This document shows positions 18,004 through 32,456 of a stretch of 64,000 bases of DNA, piece after piece (position 1 is the first letter of the stretch; each line of letters begins with the position of its first letter). This stretch comes from Pirellulales bacterium. GTDB lineage: Bacteria > Planctomycetota > Planctomycetia > Pirellulales > UBA1268. The notes beneath the pieces are model-generated. The model saw only the letters and a program-made list of their open reading frames with translations. It had not been told where the DNA came from and made no database searches. Where the stretch lies: NCBI GenBank assembly GCA_018401745.1, contig JAGYJY010000019.1, forward strand, positions 17,659 through 81,658, written 5' to 3'. A program made the position numbers and the translations under genes.

Positions 18004-18068
18004 TGTCCTGTCCTTGGAAGAAGTCAGCCATGGCCTTTTCTCCACTCAAGCGACGGCTGTTTTCCACA
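18004..18068 (+). repeat. Post-stop structured repeat, copy 3 (short form)
   Basis: Begins one base after the dnaA-like TGA. It shares CTGTCC, GGAAGAAGTCAGCCATGGCC, the CTTTTCTCCACTC block and the terminal TTCCACA with copies 1 and 2, but hairpin 2 is absent. Divergence is higher than between copies 1 and 2. Confidence 0.6.
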
Positions 18069-18114
18069 GACGGACGGCCGGATTGTCGGTTCCTCGTCGG
18101 AAAGATGCCGCGGC

Positions 18115-18150
18115 CACTGTGGAGATCACTGTGAAGCTCACTGTGAAAAG
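18115..18150 (+). repeat. Three 12-bp direct iterons in the dnaA-dnaN gap
   Basis: CACTGTG starts at 18115, 18127 and 18139, an exact 12-bp period: CACTGTGGAGAT, CACTGTGAAGCT, CACTGTGAAAAG. The inverted core CACAGTG occurs once more at 18441-18447. The arrangement resembles protein-binding iterons at replication origins. Confidence 0.7.
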
Positions 18151-18690
18151 AGCCGACACCTGGGCGTCGGCACCGTGACGGGCTGGACTGCAGCCGCGGC
18201 CCACACACAAAACCATCACAGGGGATTCAGGAATCACGAGCCACGGCTGACGCCGCACGCACCTGATTCCGGCATGTCCGCTGGCAGCTTCTCGACGGCG
18301 TCCTCGCACCGCGTCAACAGGCCTCTCCACACAAAGCCGACTCTGTTTCAACATGCTTTCAACCGTTTTTCCCCATCGAGCTGATCGGTAAAAACCGTTT
18401 TTCTCTCGTGAAAAAGAGGCTTTTTGTGGAGTCGGCGGCTCACAGTGCTGTCAACCGCTGCCGTCGCCGCTGACGCGGGTGGCACTCGCGTCCTTCGCAG
18501 AAGCCGACATGCCCTCCTCTTACTATCTGCTCTCTTTCTAAAATTCAAAAAGAAAAGAGAAAAGAAGAAGAAGGCAGGCAGGCCACCGGTGGCGAGTTTC
18601 GTGTTTCCCCACCGGTGCCCAAGGCCCTGAAAAACGGGTATATTGGAGGCTTGAAACAACGGGAAATGCCCGAGAGGTCGCAAAATATCC

Positions 18691-19806
18691 ATGAAAGTAC
18701 GCGTCACGCGTGAGCCGCTGCTGGCGGCCATCCAGAGCGCTGCGGCGGTCGTGCCATCCCGCTCGCCGAAACCAGTGCTGACCAACGTCAAGTTTGAAGC
18801 CCAGGCGGGGCGGGCCATTGTCTCGGCCACCGATCTTGAGGTCGGGATTCGGATCGAGCTTGATGGTGTTGAGGTGGACGCACCTGGGGCTGTGCTCCTG
18901 CCCGCCTCACGGCTTTCGGCCATCGTGCGTGAGGCTGCAGCTGGAACCGTCTTTGAGATTTACTCCGATGACACCGCAGCGGTGGTCAAGGCGCCTCGCA
19001 GTCAGTTCCGCCTGCCGGGTGAGGATCCGCTGGAGTTTCCTGCGGTGGCGACCTTTCCGGAGGAAGCCTGCTTCGAGCTCACCACCCCGCTGGTTCGCGA
19101 ACTCGTCAAAAGAACCGTGTTTGCGACTGACAACGAGTCGAGTCGCTATGCCCTCGGCGGTGTGCTGATTGAACTGACGGCCAAGGGCGTGATCGGTGTG
19201 GGCACCGACGGTCGACGGCTGGCGAAGATGGAAGGGCCGGTTGCAACGGTGGGTGGAGATCCAGCCGATGCGCAGCCGATCGTGCCGTCGCGGGCGATGC
19301 AGCTGGTGGAGCGCTGCCTCGCCTCCGCCGAAACGCCTGTGCACATCGCCGTCCATTCAGCGGAGATTCTCATTCGCACTGGGTCGACAACGGTCTCGGC
19401 TCGTCTGGTTGATGGGCGGTTTCCGCGGTGGCGGGATGTGTTTCCTGAGCGGCCTGAGGCAATGCGGGTGAGCCTGGTGGTGGGGCCTCTGCTGGGAAGT
19501 GTTCGTCAGGCGGCGATTGTCACCAGCGACCAGTCGAAGGGTGTCGATTTTTCATTCGAGCCCGGACAGCTGGTGCTCTCCGGGCGGTCGGCCGAGAGCG
19601 GTGAGAGCCGCATTGAGCTGCCGATTGAGCACGCTGGCGAGACGGTTCGCATCAAGCTCGATCCGCGATTTGTCAGCGACTTCCTCAGGGTGCTCGACCC
19701 AGCCACGACGATTCAGGTTGAGCTGACCGACTCGCAGAGCGCTGCGGTCTGCCGTACCGACGATGGCTATGGGTATGTGATCATGCCGTTGGCGGTTGAC
19801 GCGTAG
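18691..19806 (+). CDS. dnaN: DNA polymerase III subunit beta (sliding clamp)
   Basis: 371 residues, standard clamp length. Three clamp domains are recognisable: MKVRVTREPLLAAIQSAAAV at the start, the SRYALGGVLIEL and GTDGRRLAKME segments in domain II, and the C-terminal YVIMPLAV. It forms the ring that tethers polymerase III to DNA. Start ATG 18691 begins the conserved domain directly. It sits between the dnaA-like gene and the DUF721 gene, in the canonical order. A candidate promoter region (GGGTATATTGG near 18635-18650) precedes it. Confidence 0.97.
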   Translation: MKVRVTREPLLAAIQSAAAVVPSRSPKPVLTNVKFEAQAGRAIVSATDLEVGIRIELDGVEVDAPGAVLLPASRLSAIVREAAAGTVFEIYSDDTAAVVKAPRSQFRLPGEDPLEFPAVATFPEEACFELTTPLVRELVKRTVFATDNESSRYALGGVLIELTAKGVIGVGTDGRRLAKMEGPVATVGGDPADAQPIVPSRAMQLVERCLASAETPVHIAVHSAEILIRTGSTTVSARLVDGRFPRWRDVFPERPEAMRVSLVVGPLLGSVRQAAIVTSDQSKGVDFSFEPGQLVLSGRSAESGESRIELPIEHAGETVRIKLDPRFVSDFLRVLDPATTIQVELTDSQSAAVCRTDDGYGYVIMPLAVDA

Positions 19807-22758
<2,952 letters not shown>

Positions 22759-22835
22759 GCAGCTTCATCGAGATCCCATATTCATCCTGTAGCCTTTCCC
22801 CGTCCGCTTGTTGAAAAACCCTTCCGAGGAGCCCC

Positions 22836-24041
22836 ATGGCCAAGAAGACCGTCGCCGACATCGATGTTTCCGGAAAGACCGTGCTCGTCCGCGTGGACTT
22901 CAATGTGCCGCAAGACGACACGGGTGCCATCACCGATGACCGCCGGATCCGGATGGCGGTGCCGACCATCTCGAAGATTCTCGAGGGCGGTGGCAGGGTG
23001 GTGCTGATGTCGCATCTCGGCCGTCCGGGCGGAAAGGGGTTTGAAGAGGCCTTTTCTCTGGCGCCGGTGGCACACAAGCTGGCGGAGCTGCTTGGCCGCC
23101 CGGTGACCCTGGCCGGCGACACGGGCGGCAGCGACTCGCAGGCGAAGGCAGCGGCTCTCGGTGAGGGCGGGGTGCTCTTGCTGGAGAATGTGCGGTTTAA
23201 CAAGGGTGAAAAGAAGGGCGACGACGCCGACTACATCGCTGGTGTGGCCGGTCTTGCCGACATCTACGTCAACGATGCCTTTGGAACATGCCACCGCACC
23301 GAGGCGAGCATGTATGGCATCCCCAAGGCGATGAAGGAGGCCGGAAAGCCGGCGGTGGTGGGCTTCCTCGTCGAGAAGGAGATCCGCTATCTCGCCGACG
23401 CGATCGCAAGCCCGCAGCGGCCGTTCGTGGCGATCATCGGCGGCAAGAAGGTTTCCGACAAAATCCAGGTGATCAACAACCTGCTGTCGGTCTGCGATTC
23501 CGTGCTGATCGGTGGGGCGATGGCCTACACCTTTTCTCTCGCCAAGGGTGGCAAGACCGGGAAATCCCTCGTGGAGGCCGACAAGGTCGAGCTTGCGAAG
23601 GAGCTGCTGGCCAAGGGAGGTGAGAAGCTCGTGCTTCCCACCGACACCCACTGTGCCGACGACTTCTCCAGCGATGCGGCCAAGCAGGTGGTCGCTGCTG
23701 GTGAGATCCCTGACGATTTCGAGGGTCTCGACATCGGTCCTGAGACGGCTGCCCGCTACGGCGAGATCATTCGGGCGGCCAAGACCATCGTCTGGAACGG
23801 ACCGATGGGCGTGTTTGAGATGCCCCCCTTCGATGCAGGCACCAAGGCTGTGGCCGACGCGGTTGCCGATGCCACTGCCGACGGCGCTGTCACCATCATC
23901 GGTGGTGGCGACTCAGCCGCAGCGGTGGAGCAGCTTGGCTACTCCGAGAAGGTGAGCCACGTGTCCACCGGCGGTGGAGCGAGCCTGGAGATGCTTGAGG
24001 GCAAGGCGTTTGACTCAGTCGACCTGCTCGATGATGCCTAA
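22836..24041 (+). CDS. pgk: Phosphoglycerate kinase
   Basis: 401 residues, normal length. [13 protein letters not shown], the SHLGRPGG loop, [18 protein letters not shown], and [16 protein letters not shown] are the classic PGK blocks; the C-terminal nucleotide region is [17 protein letters not shown] and [15 protein letters not shown]. Converts 1,3-bisphosphoglycerate and ADP to 3-phosphoglycerate and ATP. An AGGAGC Shine-Dalgarno sequence precedes ATG 22836. No gap or tpi neighbours are visible, so it looks monocistronic. Confidence 0.97.
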   Translation: MAKKTVADIDVSGKTVLVRVDFNVPQDDTGAITDDRRIRMAVPTISKILEGGGRVVLMSHLGRPGGKGFEEAFSLAPVAHKLAELLGRPVTLAGDTGGSDSQAKAAALGEGGVLLLENVRFNKGEKKGDDADYIAGVAGLADIYVNDAFGTCHRTEASMYGIPKAMKEAGKPAVVGFLVEKEIRYLADAIASPQRPFVAIIGGKKVSDKIQVINNLLSVCDSVLIGGAMAYTFSLAKGGKTGKSLVEADKVELAKELLAKGGEKLVLPTDTHCADDFSSDAAKQVVAAGEIPDDFEGLDIGPETAARYGEIIRAAKTIVWNGPMGVFEMPPFDAGTKAVADAVADATADGAVTIIGGGDSAAAVEQLGYSEKVSHVSTGGGASLEMLEGKAFDSVDLLDDA

Positions 24042-24189
24042 AAGAGACGGCGTCTGAACCGGTGGCGGCCCCGTCGCCTCGGCAGCCATAAACCGACCCT
24101 CGCTGCTGGCTTCCCGTAAGATGGATTCCAGCAGGGCGACGACGTGAGTCGTGGCGGAGGCCGAGGCTGTTCGTACCGAGGGGCAGGCG

Positions 24190-25419
24190 ATGCAACGGGA
24201 GAATCACCCAGCAGGGCCGGGCCGCTGTCAGGTCGACGGCAGCCCGCAGGCTGCGGTTGGAGACTGGGTCTGGCTCAACGTGGCCGACTTGCAGCTGCTG
24301 ATCGACGCCCTCCGGCATGACGGCCGCCGGGTCGTGGGGCCGCAGGTGGCGGATGCTGCGGTCGTCTATCGCGACCTCGAGCGGGCAGCCGACCTGCCCC
24401 GCGGCTGGATCGACGAGCAGGATGGCGGCCACTACCGACTGCGGCGCGATGAGGCCGCCGGTGTCTTTGACCACGTCGTCGGCCCGCACTCGCTGAAAAA
24501 CTTCCTCTTCCCGGCCCGGGAAACAATCGGCCGCTTTCTCCGCGAAGATGGCACGTGGCGGCAGCTCGACGACCTGCCGCCGGAGCCGCCGCTAGCGGTG
24601 ATCGGGGTGCGGGCCTGCGACCTCGCGGGGCTGGCCATCCAAGACCGAGTCTTTCTCGGAGGTGAATCGGTTGATCCTGGCTACCGCCGCCGCCGTGAGA
24701 GCCTGTTTTTGGTGGCCGTCAACTGTCGCCGAGCGGCTGCCACCTGTTTCTGCCACTCCACCGGCTGCGGACCTGCGGTGTCGGCGGGATTTGATCTGGC
24801 CCTCACCGAGAGAGACGGACGGTTTGCTTGCGAGGTGGGCTCCGAGCGTGGGGCTGCGGTGCTTGCCACGGTGTCGGCTGCCACGTCTCTGCTGGCATGC
24901 AGCCACGACGAGGTGTCGGCTGCCCGCGGGCAGCCGGCGGCCCTTGAACAGGCGATGCACGCCCGTCAGGAGGAAGCAGGGCAGCCCAAGCCCCGCAGCC
25001 TCAACACGGAAGGGATCCGCGATCTGCTGTTTGACAACCTTGAGCATCCGCGCTGGGAGGAGGTGGCCAGCCGTTGTCTTTCCTGCACCAACTGCACGCT
25101 CGTCTGCCCCACCTGTTTCTGCTCGAGCGTCGGTGAGGTGGCCGACCTCTCGGGCGATGCCGTTGAGCGGGAACGACACTGGGCGAGCTGCTTCACGCTT
25201 GACCATGCCCGCATGCACGGCACCAGCGTTCGCAGTTCGACCGCCTCCCGCTATCGACAGTGGCTGACCCATAAGCTTGCCGGCTGGATCGATCAGTTTG
25301 GCACCAGCGGCTGTACTGGCTGCGGCCGCTGCATCACCTGGTGTCCGGTGGGGATCGACATCACTGAAGAGGTGGCAGCGATTCGCGACACCGCGGGGCA
25401 GAAGGAGAGCCCGGCATGA
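24190..25419 (+). CDS. [NiFe] hydrogenase beta subunit, 4Fe-4S (HydB/AsrA-like)
   Basis: About 409 residues. ATG 24190 has GAGGGG six bases upstream (24178-24183); GTG 24151 would add 13 residues. The N-terminal region (VFDHVVGPHSLKNFLFP) and GVRACDLAGLAIQDRVF match hydrogenase beta and anaerobic sulfite reductase A subunits. Two 4Fe-4S motifs lie in the C-terminal third: CLSCTNCTLVCPTC and CTGCGRCITWCPVGID. It relays electrons between the flavoprotein and the catalytic dimer. Its stop overlaps the next ATG (ATGA), so the four hydrogenase genes are coupled. Confidence 0.85.
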   Translation: MQRENHPAGPGRCQVDGSPQAAVGDWVWLNVADLQLLIDALRHDGRRVVGPQVADAAVVYRDLERAADLPRGWIDEQDGGHYRLRRDEAAGVFDHVVGPHSLKNFLFPARETIGRFLREDGTWRQLDDLPPEPPLAVIGVRACDLAGLAIQDRVFLGGESVDPGYRRRRESLFLVAVNCRRAAATCFCHSTGCGPAVSAGFDLALTERDGRFACEVGSERGAAVLATVSAATSLLACSHDEVSAARGQPAALEQAMHARQEEAGQPKPRSLNTEGIRDLLFDNLEHPRWEEVASRCLSCTNCTLVCPTCFCSSVGEVADLSGDAVERERHWASCFTLDHARMHGTSVRSSTASRYRQWLTHKLAGWIDQFGTSGCTGCGRCITWCPVGIDITEEVAAIRDTAGQKESPA

Positions 25420-26315
25420 TGCCCGCCGTCGGATGCCCAGCCGTGGTGCCCACCGCTCCCGCTGGCGATCCCTGGAGGTCGCACACGGTGCGGATCGAGG
25501 GGATCGTCGAAGAGATCCCGGGGGTGCGAACCTACGACCTGCGGTTTCTTGATGAGGCCGTGGCTCGGGGGTATCGATTCGCCCCTGGGCAGTTCAACAT
25601 GTTGCACCTGCCAGGGATCGGCGAGGCGGCGATCTCGATCAGCTCCGATCCTGCCGATCCTGCGCGGCTGGCCCACACGGTGCGGGCCGTGGGCAATGTG
25701 ACCGATGCCCTGGCTCGCCTGCAGCCTGGCGAGACGCTGATGCTGCGGGGTCCATTCGGCGGGCCGTGGCCGCTGGCAGATCGCACCGGCCGCGACATCG
25801 TGCTGGTGGCTGGCGGCCTCGGCCTCGCATCGCAGCGGGCGGCGATTTGTGAACTCGCCCGGCAGCGATCGCAGTATGCGTCGGTGACCGTGCTCCACGG
25901 AGCCAAAGAGCCCGCAGGCCTCCTCTACACCTGTGAGTATCGGGCATGGCAGGAGGCGGGGCTTGAGGTGCGGTCGATCGTTGATGGCCCTCCGGCTGGC
26001 GGCGGGGCGGCTGCGTCGCCGGGCTGGGATGGCCGCGTGGGGCTCGTCACCGATCTGCTGGAGGAGCTGACAATCCTCTCAGGGCAGGCAACGGTGCTCT
26101 GCTGCGGGCCGGATCCGATGATGACGGCGGTCGCCCGCACGGCGATCCGCCGTGGCGTTGCTGCGGAGGAGATCTTCCTCTCGCTTGAGCGAAACATGGC
26201 CTGCGCGGTGCGGCACTGTGGGCTCTGTCAGTTTGGACCGGTGTTTGTCTGTCAGGACGGGCCGGTGTTTCCGTTTGCTGCCATCGAACGCTTCCTGGCG
26301 GTTGCCCACCTTTGA
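25416..26315 (+). CDS. [NiFe] hydrogenase gamma subunit, FAD/NAD(P)-binding oxidoreductase
   Basis: 299 residues with the ferredoxin-NADP reductase fold. The FAD-binding segment is YRFAPGQFNMLHLPGIGEAAISISS and the NAD(P) loop is LVAGGLGLASQRAAI. The C-terminal CGPDPMM motif and the [2Fe-2S] cysteine set CAVRHCGLCQ ... CQDGPVF match DHODB-electron-transfer/HydG proteins. It should connect NAD(P)H to the hydrogenase. Start overlaps the beta gene by four bases; 12 bases separate it from the delta gene. Confidence 0.88.
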   Translation: MMPAVGCPAVVPTAPAGDPWRSHTVRIEGIVEEIPGVRTYDLRFLDEAVARGYRFAPGQFNMLHLPGIGEAAISISSDPADPARLAHTVRAVGNVTDALARLQPGETLMLRGPFGGPWPLADRTGRDIVLVAGGLGLASQRAAICELARQRSQYASVTVLHGAKEPAGLLYTCEYRAWQEAGLEVRSIVDGPPAGGGAAASPGWDGRVGLVTDLLEELTILSGQATVLCCGPDPMMTAVARTAIRRGVAAEEIFLSLERNMACAVRHCGLCQFGPVFVCQDGPVFPFAAIERFLAVAHL

Positions 26316-26327
26316 GGAGACAGCCCT

Positions 26328-27185
26328 ATGAGCACCATGAGCACTGAGAGCGCCATGAGCACTGAGAGCACCGAGAAGCCGCAGCAGGCCAAGCCAAAAC
26401 TCGCGGTCTACAAGTTTGCCTCCTGCGACGGCTGCCAGCTCCAGCTGCTCGATGCCTGCGGAAAGCTGATGCAGCTGGCTGATCGGGTAGAGATTGCACA
26501 CTTTCTCGAGGCCTCAAGCCGGGTTGAGCCCGGGCCCTACGACCTGGGGCTCGTCGAGGGATCGATCTCCACCGCGGAAGACATCGAGCGGATTCATGCA
26601 ATCCGAAAGGAATGTCGGTTTCTGGTGACGATCGGGGCCTGCGCCACCTCCGGTGGCATTCAGGCGCTTCGCAACTGGGGGCAGATCGACGACTTCCTTT
26701 CGGCGGTCTATGCCTCACCTGAAACCATCAGTTCGCTTGAGAAGAGCACGCCGATCGCCGACCACGTGCCGGTCGACTTTGAGCTGCGGGGCTGCCCGAT
26801 CGATCCGGGGCAGCTGCTGGAGCTGATCACGTCGGTGGTGCTTGGCCGTCGTCCCAAGCTCCCTTCGCAGAGCGTCTGCGTGGAATGCAAGAGCCGGGGC
26901 ACCGTGTGCGTGGCTGTGGCCCGCGGGGTGCCCTGCCTGGGGCCGGTCACGCAGGCTGGCTGCGGTGCGATCTGCCCGGCCCACGATCGCGAGTGCTTTG
27001 GCTGCTACGGTCCGGCCGAGGCGGTCAATCTGGTGAGCCTGACGAGCTTCTACGAGCAACAGGGAGCGCCGCGTGACAAGCTCACAAGGCTTGTGCGGGG
27101 CATCAACGGCTATGCCCAGGCCTTTCGTGAGGAGAGCAACCGCCTCGAGGCCACCGCCGACGGCGGTGCGAAAGGAAGGCCATGA
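26328..27185 (+). CDS. [NiFe] hydrogenase small (delta) subunit
   Basis: 285 residues, group-3-type small subunit without a Tat signal, hence cytoplasmic. [11 protein letters not shown] provides the proximal cluster's first cysteines, EGSI and [13 protein letters not shown] the next, then [12 protein letters not shown] and the Cys-rich end ([36 protein letters not shown]) supply the remaining clusters. A GAGGAGAC Shine-Dalgarno sequence precedes ATG 26328. The N-terminal [17 protein letters not shown] is a low-complexity repeat of ATGAGCACTGAGAGC-like units. It ends with ATGA overlap into the large subunit. Confidence 0.9.
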   Translation: MSTMSTESAMSTESTEKPQQAKPKLAVYKFASCDGCQLQLLDACGKLMQLADRVEIAHFLEASSRVEPGPYDLGLVEGSISTAEDIERIHAIRKECRFLVTIGACATSGGIQALRNWGQIDDFLSAVYASPETISSLEKSTPIADHVPVDFELRGCPIDPGQLLELITSVVLGRRPKLPSQSVCVECKSRGTVCVAVARGVPCLGPVTQAGCGAICPAHDRECFGCYGPAEAVNLVSLTSFYEQQGAPRDKLTRLVRGINGYAQAFREESNRLEATADGGAKGRP

Positions 27186-28511
27186 CAGAGACCCGCCGTT
27201 TCACCGTCAAGCCGCTCTCTCGCGTTGAGGGGGAGGGGGCCCTGCGGGTTCGCGTGCAGGGCGACGCGATTGAGATTGCCGAGTTCAACATCTACGAGCC
27301 GCCCCGTTTTTTTGAGAAGCTGCTGGTGGGCCGCGAGGTGCACGAGGTGCCCGACATCACCGCACGGATCTGCGGCATCTGTCCGGTCGCCTACCAGATG
27401 AGCTCCTGCCAGGCGCTTGAGAAAGCCCTGGGCATCGAGGTGACGCCGGAGATCCGCCTGCTCCGCAGACTGCTCTACTGCGGCGAGTGGATCCAGAGCC
27501 ATGCCTTGCATGTGCATCTGCTTCACGCCCCCGACTTTCTCGGTTTCGAGAGCGGCCTGGCGATGGCCGCCACGCACCCGCAGCTGGTGGAAAACGGCCT
27601 CAGGCTCAAGGCGCTGGGAAACCGGCTGTTGGAAGTGGTCGGCGGACGGGCTGTGCACCCGATCAACGTGACGGTGGGAGGCTTCTACAAGGCTCCCGCG
27701 GCGTCGGCGATCCGCGGCCTGCTGCCAGAGCTCGCGTGGGGGCTGGATACCTGTCTTTCGCTGCTGGAGACGGTGGCCCGATTTGAGGTGCCCCAGCTCG
27801 ACGTGCCCTATGAGAGCGTCGCGCTGCAGCACGAACGCGAGTATCCGATGAACGAGGGCCAGATTCTCTCCAGTGGCAGTGAGCACACCGCTCCGCTGCG
27901 AATCGAAGTGGAGGAGTTTTCGCGTCACTTTGCCGAGCGGCAGGTGCCGCACAGCACGGCCCTGCACAGCCTCCGACTCCCAAACGAAACTGCCTATCTC
28001 ACCGGGCCGATTGCCCGGATGAACCTCTGCCGAGACCAGCTGCCAGCCCGGGCCGCCGCCGCTGCCGAGGCGTGCGGGCTCGAGTGGCCGATCCGAAATC
28101 CCTATCGCTCGATCGTGGCCCGCGTGGTGGAAATGGTGGCAGCCTGCGAGATCGCCAGCGGGATTGTTCGCGAGGCCGCCGGCGAGATCAGTCCGTGCCG
28201 GGTCGCGTATCAGCCGAGAGCCGGCAGCGGCTGCCATGCCACGGAGGCTCCTCGCGGCCTGCTCTACCATCGCTACAGGCTTGACGACCAGGGCCTGGTC
28301 GCCGAGGCCACGATCATTCCTCCGACCTCGCAAAACCAGGCCCAGGTGGAGGAGGATCTCCGCGGCCTGCTGCCGAGTGTGCTGGCCTTCGACGATGCTG
28401 AGGCCACGCGACGATGCGAGATGCTGATTCGCAGCTACGATCCCATGCATCAGCTGTGCGACCCACTTCCTGACCCTCTCAGTGGAGCGGTGCACACCAG
28501 ACCGCGCGTAA
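27182..28511 (+). CDS. [NiFe] hydrogenase large (alpha) subunit, frameshifted at the C-terminal nickel motif
   Basis: The N-terminal nickel motif L1 is intact: [10 protein letters not shown] with C64 and C67. Conserved [13 protein letters not shown] opens the protein. Near the C-terminus the frame reads [11 protein letters not shown] and runs on to 28678, but dropping one base at 28442-28445 (the CCC run) gives D-P-C-I-S-C-A-T-H, the canonical L2 motif, followed by [14 protein letters not shown] and a stop at 28509-28511. The corrected protein is about 442 residues, normal for group 3. Read as printed, the enzyme lacks both L2 cysteine ligands and cannot bind the NiFe centre. The 14-residue tail after H would be the part removed by a maturation protease. 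Likely a sequencing indel or a recent inactivating mutation. Confidence 0.9.
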
Positions 28512-28542
28512 AAAAGCCGCGGTGGCCCGAAGGCCACCGCGG
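28510..28542 (-). terminator. Strong intrinsic terminator for the nrdJ transcript
   Basis: On the minus strand, CCGCGGTGGCC-TTCG-GGCCACCGCGG forms a perfect 11-bp stem capped by a UUCG tetraloop (28517-28542), then C and six T residues. On the plus strand the T tract is absent. It overlaps the corrected stop codon of the hydrogenase large subunit, consistent with convergent genes ending there. Confidence 0.85.
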
Positions 28543-28847
28543 ACTCGCGGAATCGAACTGCTGTTTCCTGTGCGACGGAGTAGGTCGCTGCGAAAATGAT
28601 GCGGGGCAGGTCGTGCTGAGCACGGCCGGTCATTGGCTCCGGATCAACGCTGTAGTTTTGGCTCCTCCGAAGGACTGAAACGAGCGTTCTTTTTTCGGAC
28701 AAGGTGAGGTTTCGTCATTCCAAGCCGCTCGGCTGTTGGAATTTTGTCCCCACCGCGCATTTGCTATGGCCGGCGGAGTCGCCCACGGGTGGTCCGGCTC
28801 GGCCTGGCCTCCTCTCGCTTGCTTCACCGCGGCGGCTGTGGGCTCCC
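28543..28847. other. 3' flank between hydrogenase and nrdJ, no gene seen
   Basis: Roughly 300 bases lying between the terminator and the nrdJ stop. The uncorrected hydrogenase frame runs to 28678, but this is unlikely to be coding. A GCGAC/GTCGC hairpin (minus strand near 28575-28600) is the only structure I notice. No tRNA or other known RNA fits. Confidence 0.5.
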
Positions 28848-31955
<3,108 letters not shown>

Positions 31956-32456
31956 GAGGGGCTCCGGGAAACGATGAGAAGGAAACGGCGTGGCACGGGG
32001 CCAAGGACGTCGTCACCCACAGAAAGTATACTTGCGTATAGCATTCAAGCAAGCGCGGTTAGCGAACAGGGGTGGCCGAAGACTCTCACCGGGATCGTGG
32101 CGGCACAACCACCTGCGGCAAGCATCATCACTGGTGCCCCACGGGCACCGGCCCCCAGGCCGAAAAAGCAGCTCCTTCTGCAAATATCGCAAGATATAGT
32201 GGCAATCTGTTGGCCGACCACTTCATATGGCCGGGGCGTGAATGTAACGGTCCGGCAGGAGGCGTCAAGCGGTTTTTGTGAGGAGACGATTTGCACCGAG
32301 AAAGAGACGATCCGTGTTCGTCTGGAAGAGAGGGTGACCCCGTCGGGAGTTGTGCCGGGGCCGAGGTGGCGGCAGCCCGTAGGAGGGGGAACAGGCTCCC
32401 CACCCTGCGAGACGAGAGGTTTTCGCATGCCGCCGAGGATCGATTAGACTGCGAGG
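31956..32456. other. Divergent nrdJ / Fur-family intergenic region
   Basis: About 500 bases, no gene. It contains the nrdJ promoter above and two related inverted repeats: TATAC-TTGC-GTATA at 32027-32040 and ATATC-GCAA-GATAT at 32184-32197. Both carry a CGCAAG core (on opposite strands) flanked by A/T tetrads. They could bind NrdR or the divergent Fur-family protein. I did not find a cobalamin riboswitch signature, though B12 control of nrdJ would be natural. Confidence 0.55.
32025..32052 (-). promoter_or_regulatory. Candidate nrdJ promoter
   Basis: On the minus strand, TTGCTT (32047-32052) and TATACT (32025-32030) are separated by 16 bases, about 70 bases upstream of the nrdJ ATG. The -10 overlaps the inverted repeat TATAC-TTGC-GTATA (32027-32040). 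Confidence 0.6.

Larger units (their letters stand above)
18003..18690. other. dnaA-dnaN intergenic region, candidate replication origin
   Basis: 688 bases without a gene. It holds a copy of the post-stop repeat (18004-18068) ending in the DnaA-box-like TTTTCCACA (18060-18068), three 12-bp iterons (18115-18150) with an inverted copy of their core at 18441-18447, further weak boxes CTCTCCACA (18323-18331) and, on the minus strand, ATCTCCACA (18118-18126), and an A/T-rich, strongly purine-biased tract at about 18537-18573 with GAA trinucleotides. Boxes, iterons, AT-rich tract and cluster position are the usual parts of a bacterial oriC, but no unwinding or binding data exist. Confidence 0.5.

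Noticed and set aside
28439..28450. Programmed ribosomal frameshift in the hydrogenase gene
   Set aside because: No slippery heptamer or downstream stimulatory structure at the right distance; many similar indels in the window make error or mutation simpler.
28543..28600. Possible tRNA or tmRNA 3' end (TTCGATT string on the minus strand)
   Set aside because: The flanking five bases do not pair as a T-stem and no acceptor or anticodon arm fits.
27110..28702. 530-residue minus-strand frame opposite the hydrogenase large subunit
   Set aside because: High-GC antisense artefact; the plus strand carries clear hydrogenase motifs.
31956..32456. Cobalamin riboswitch upstream of nrdJ
   Set aside because: I could not find the B12-box or the surrounding conserved pairing on the minus strand.
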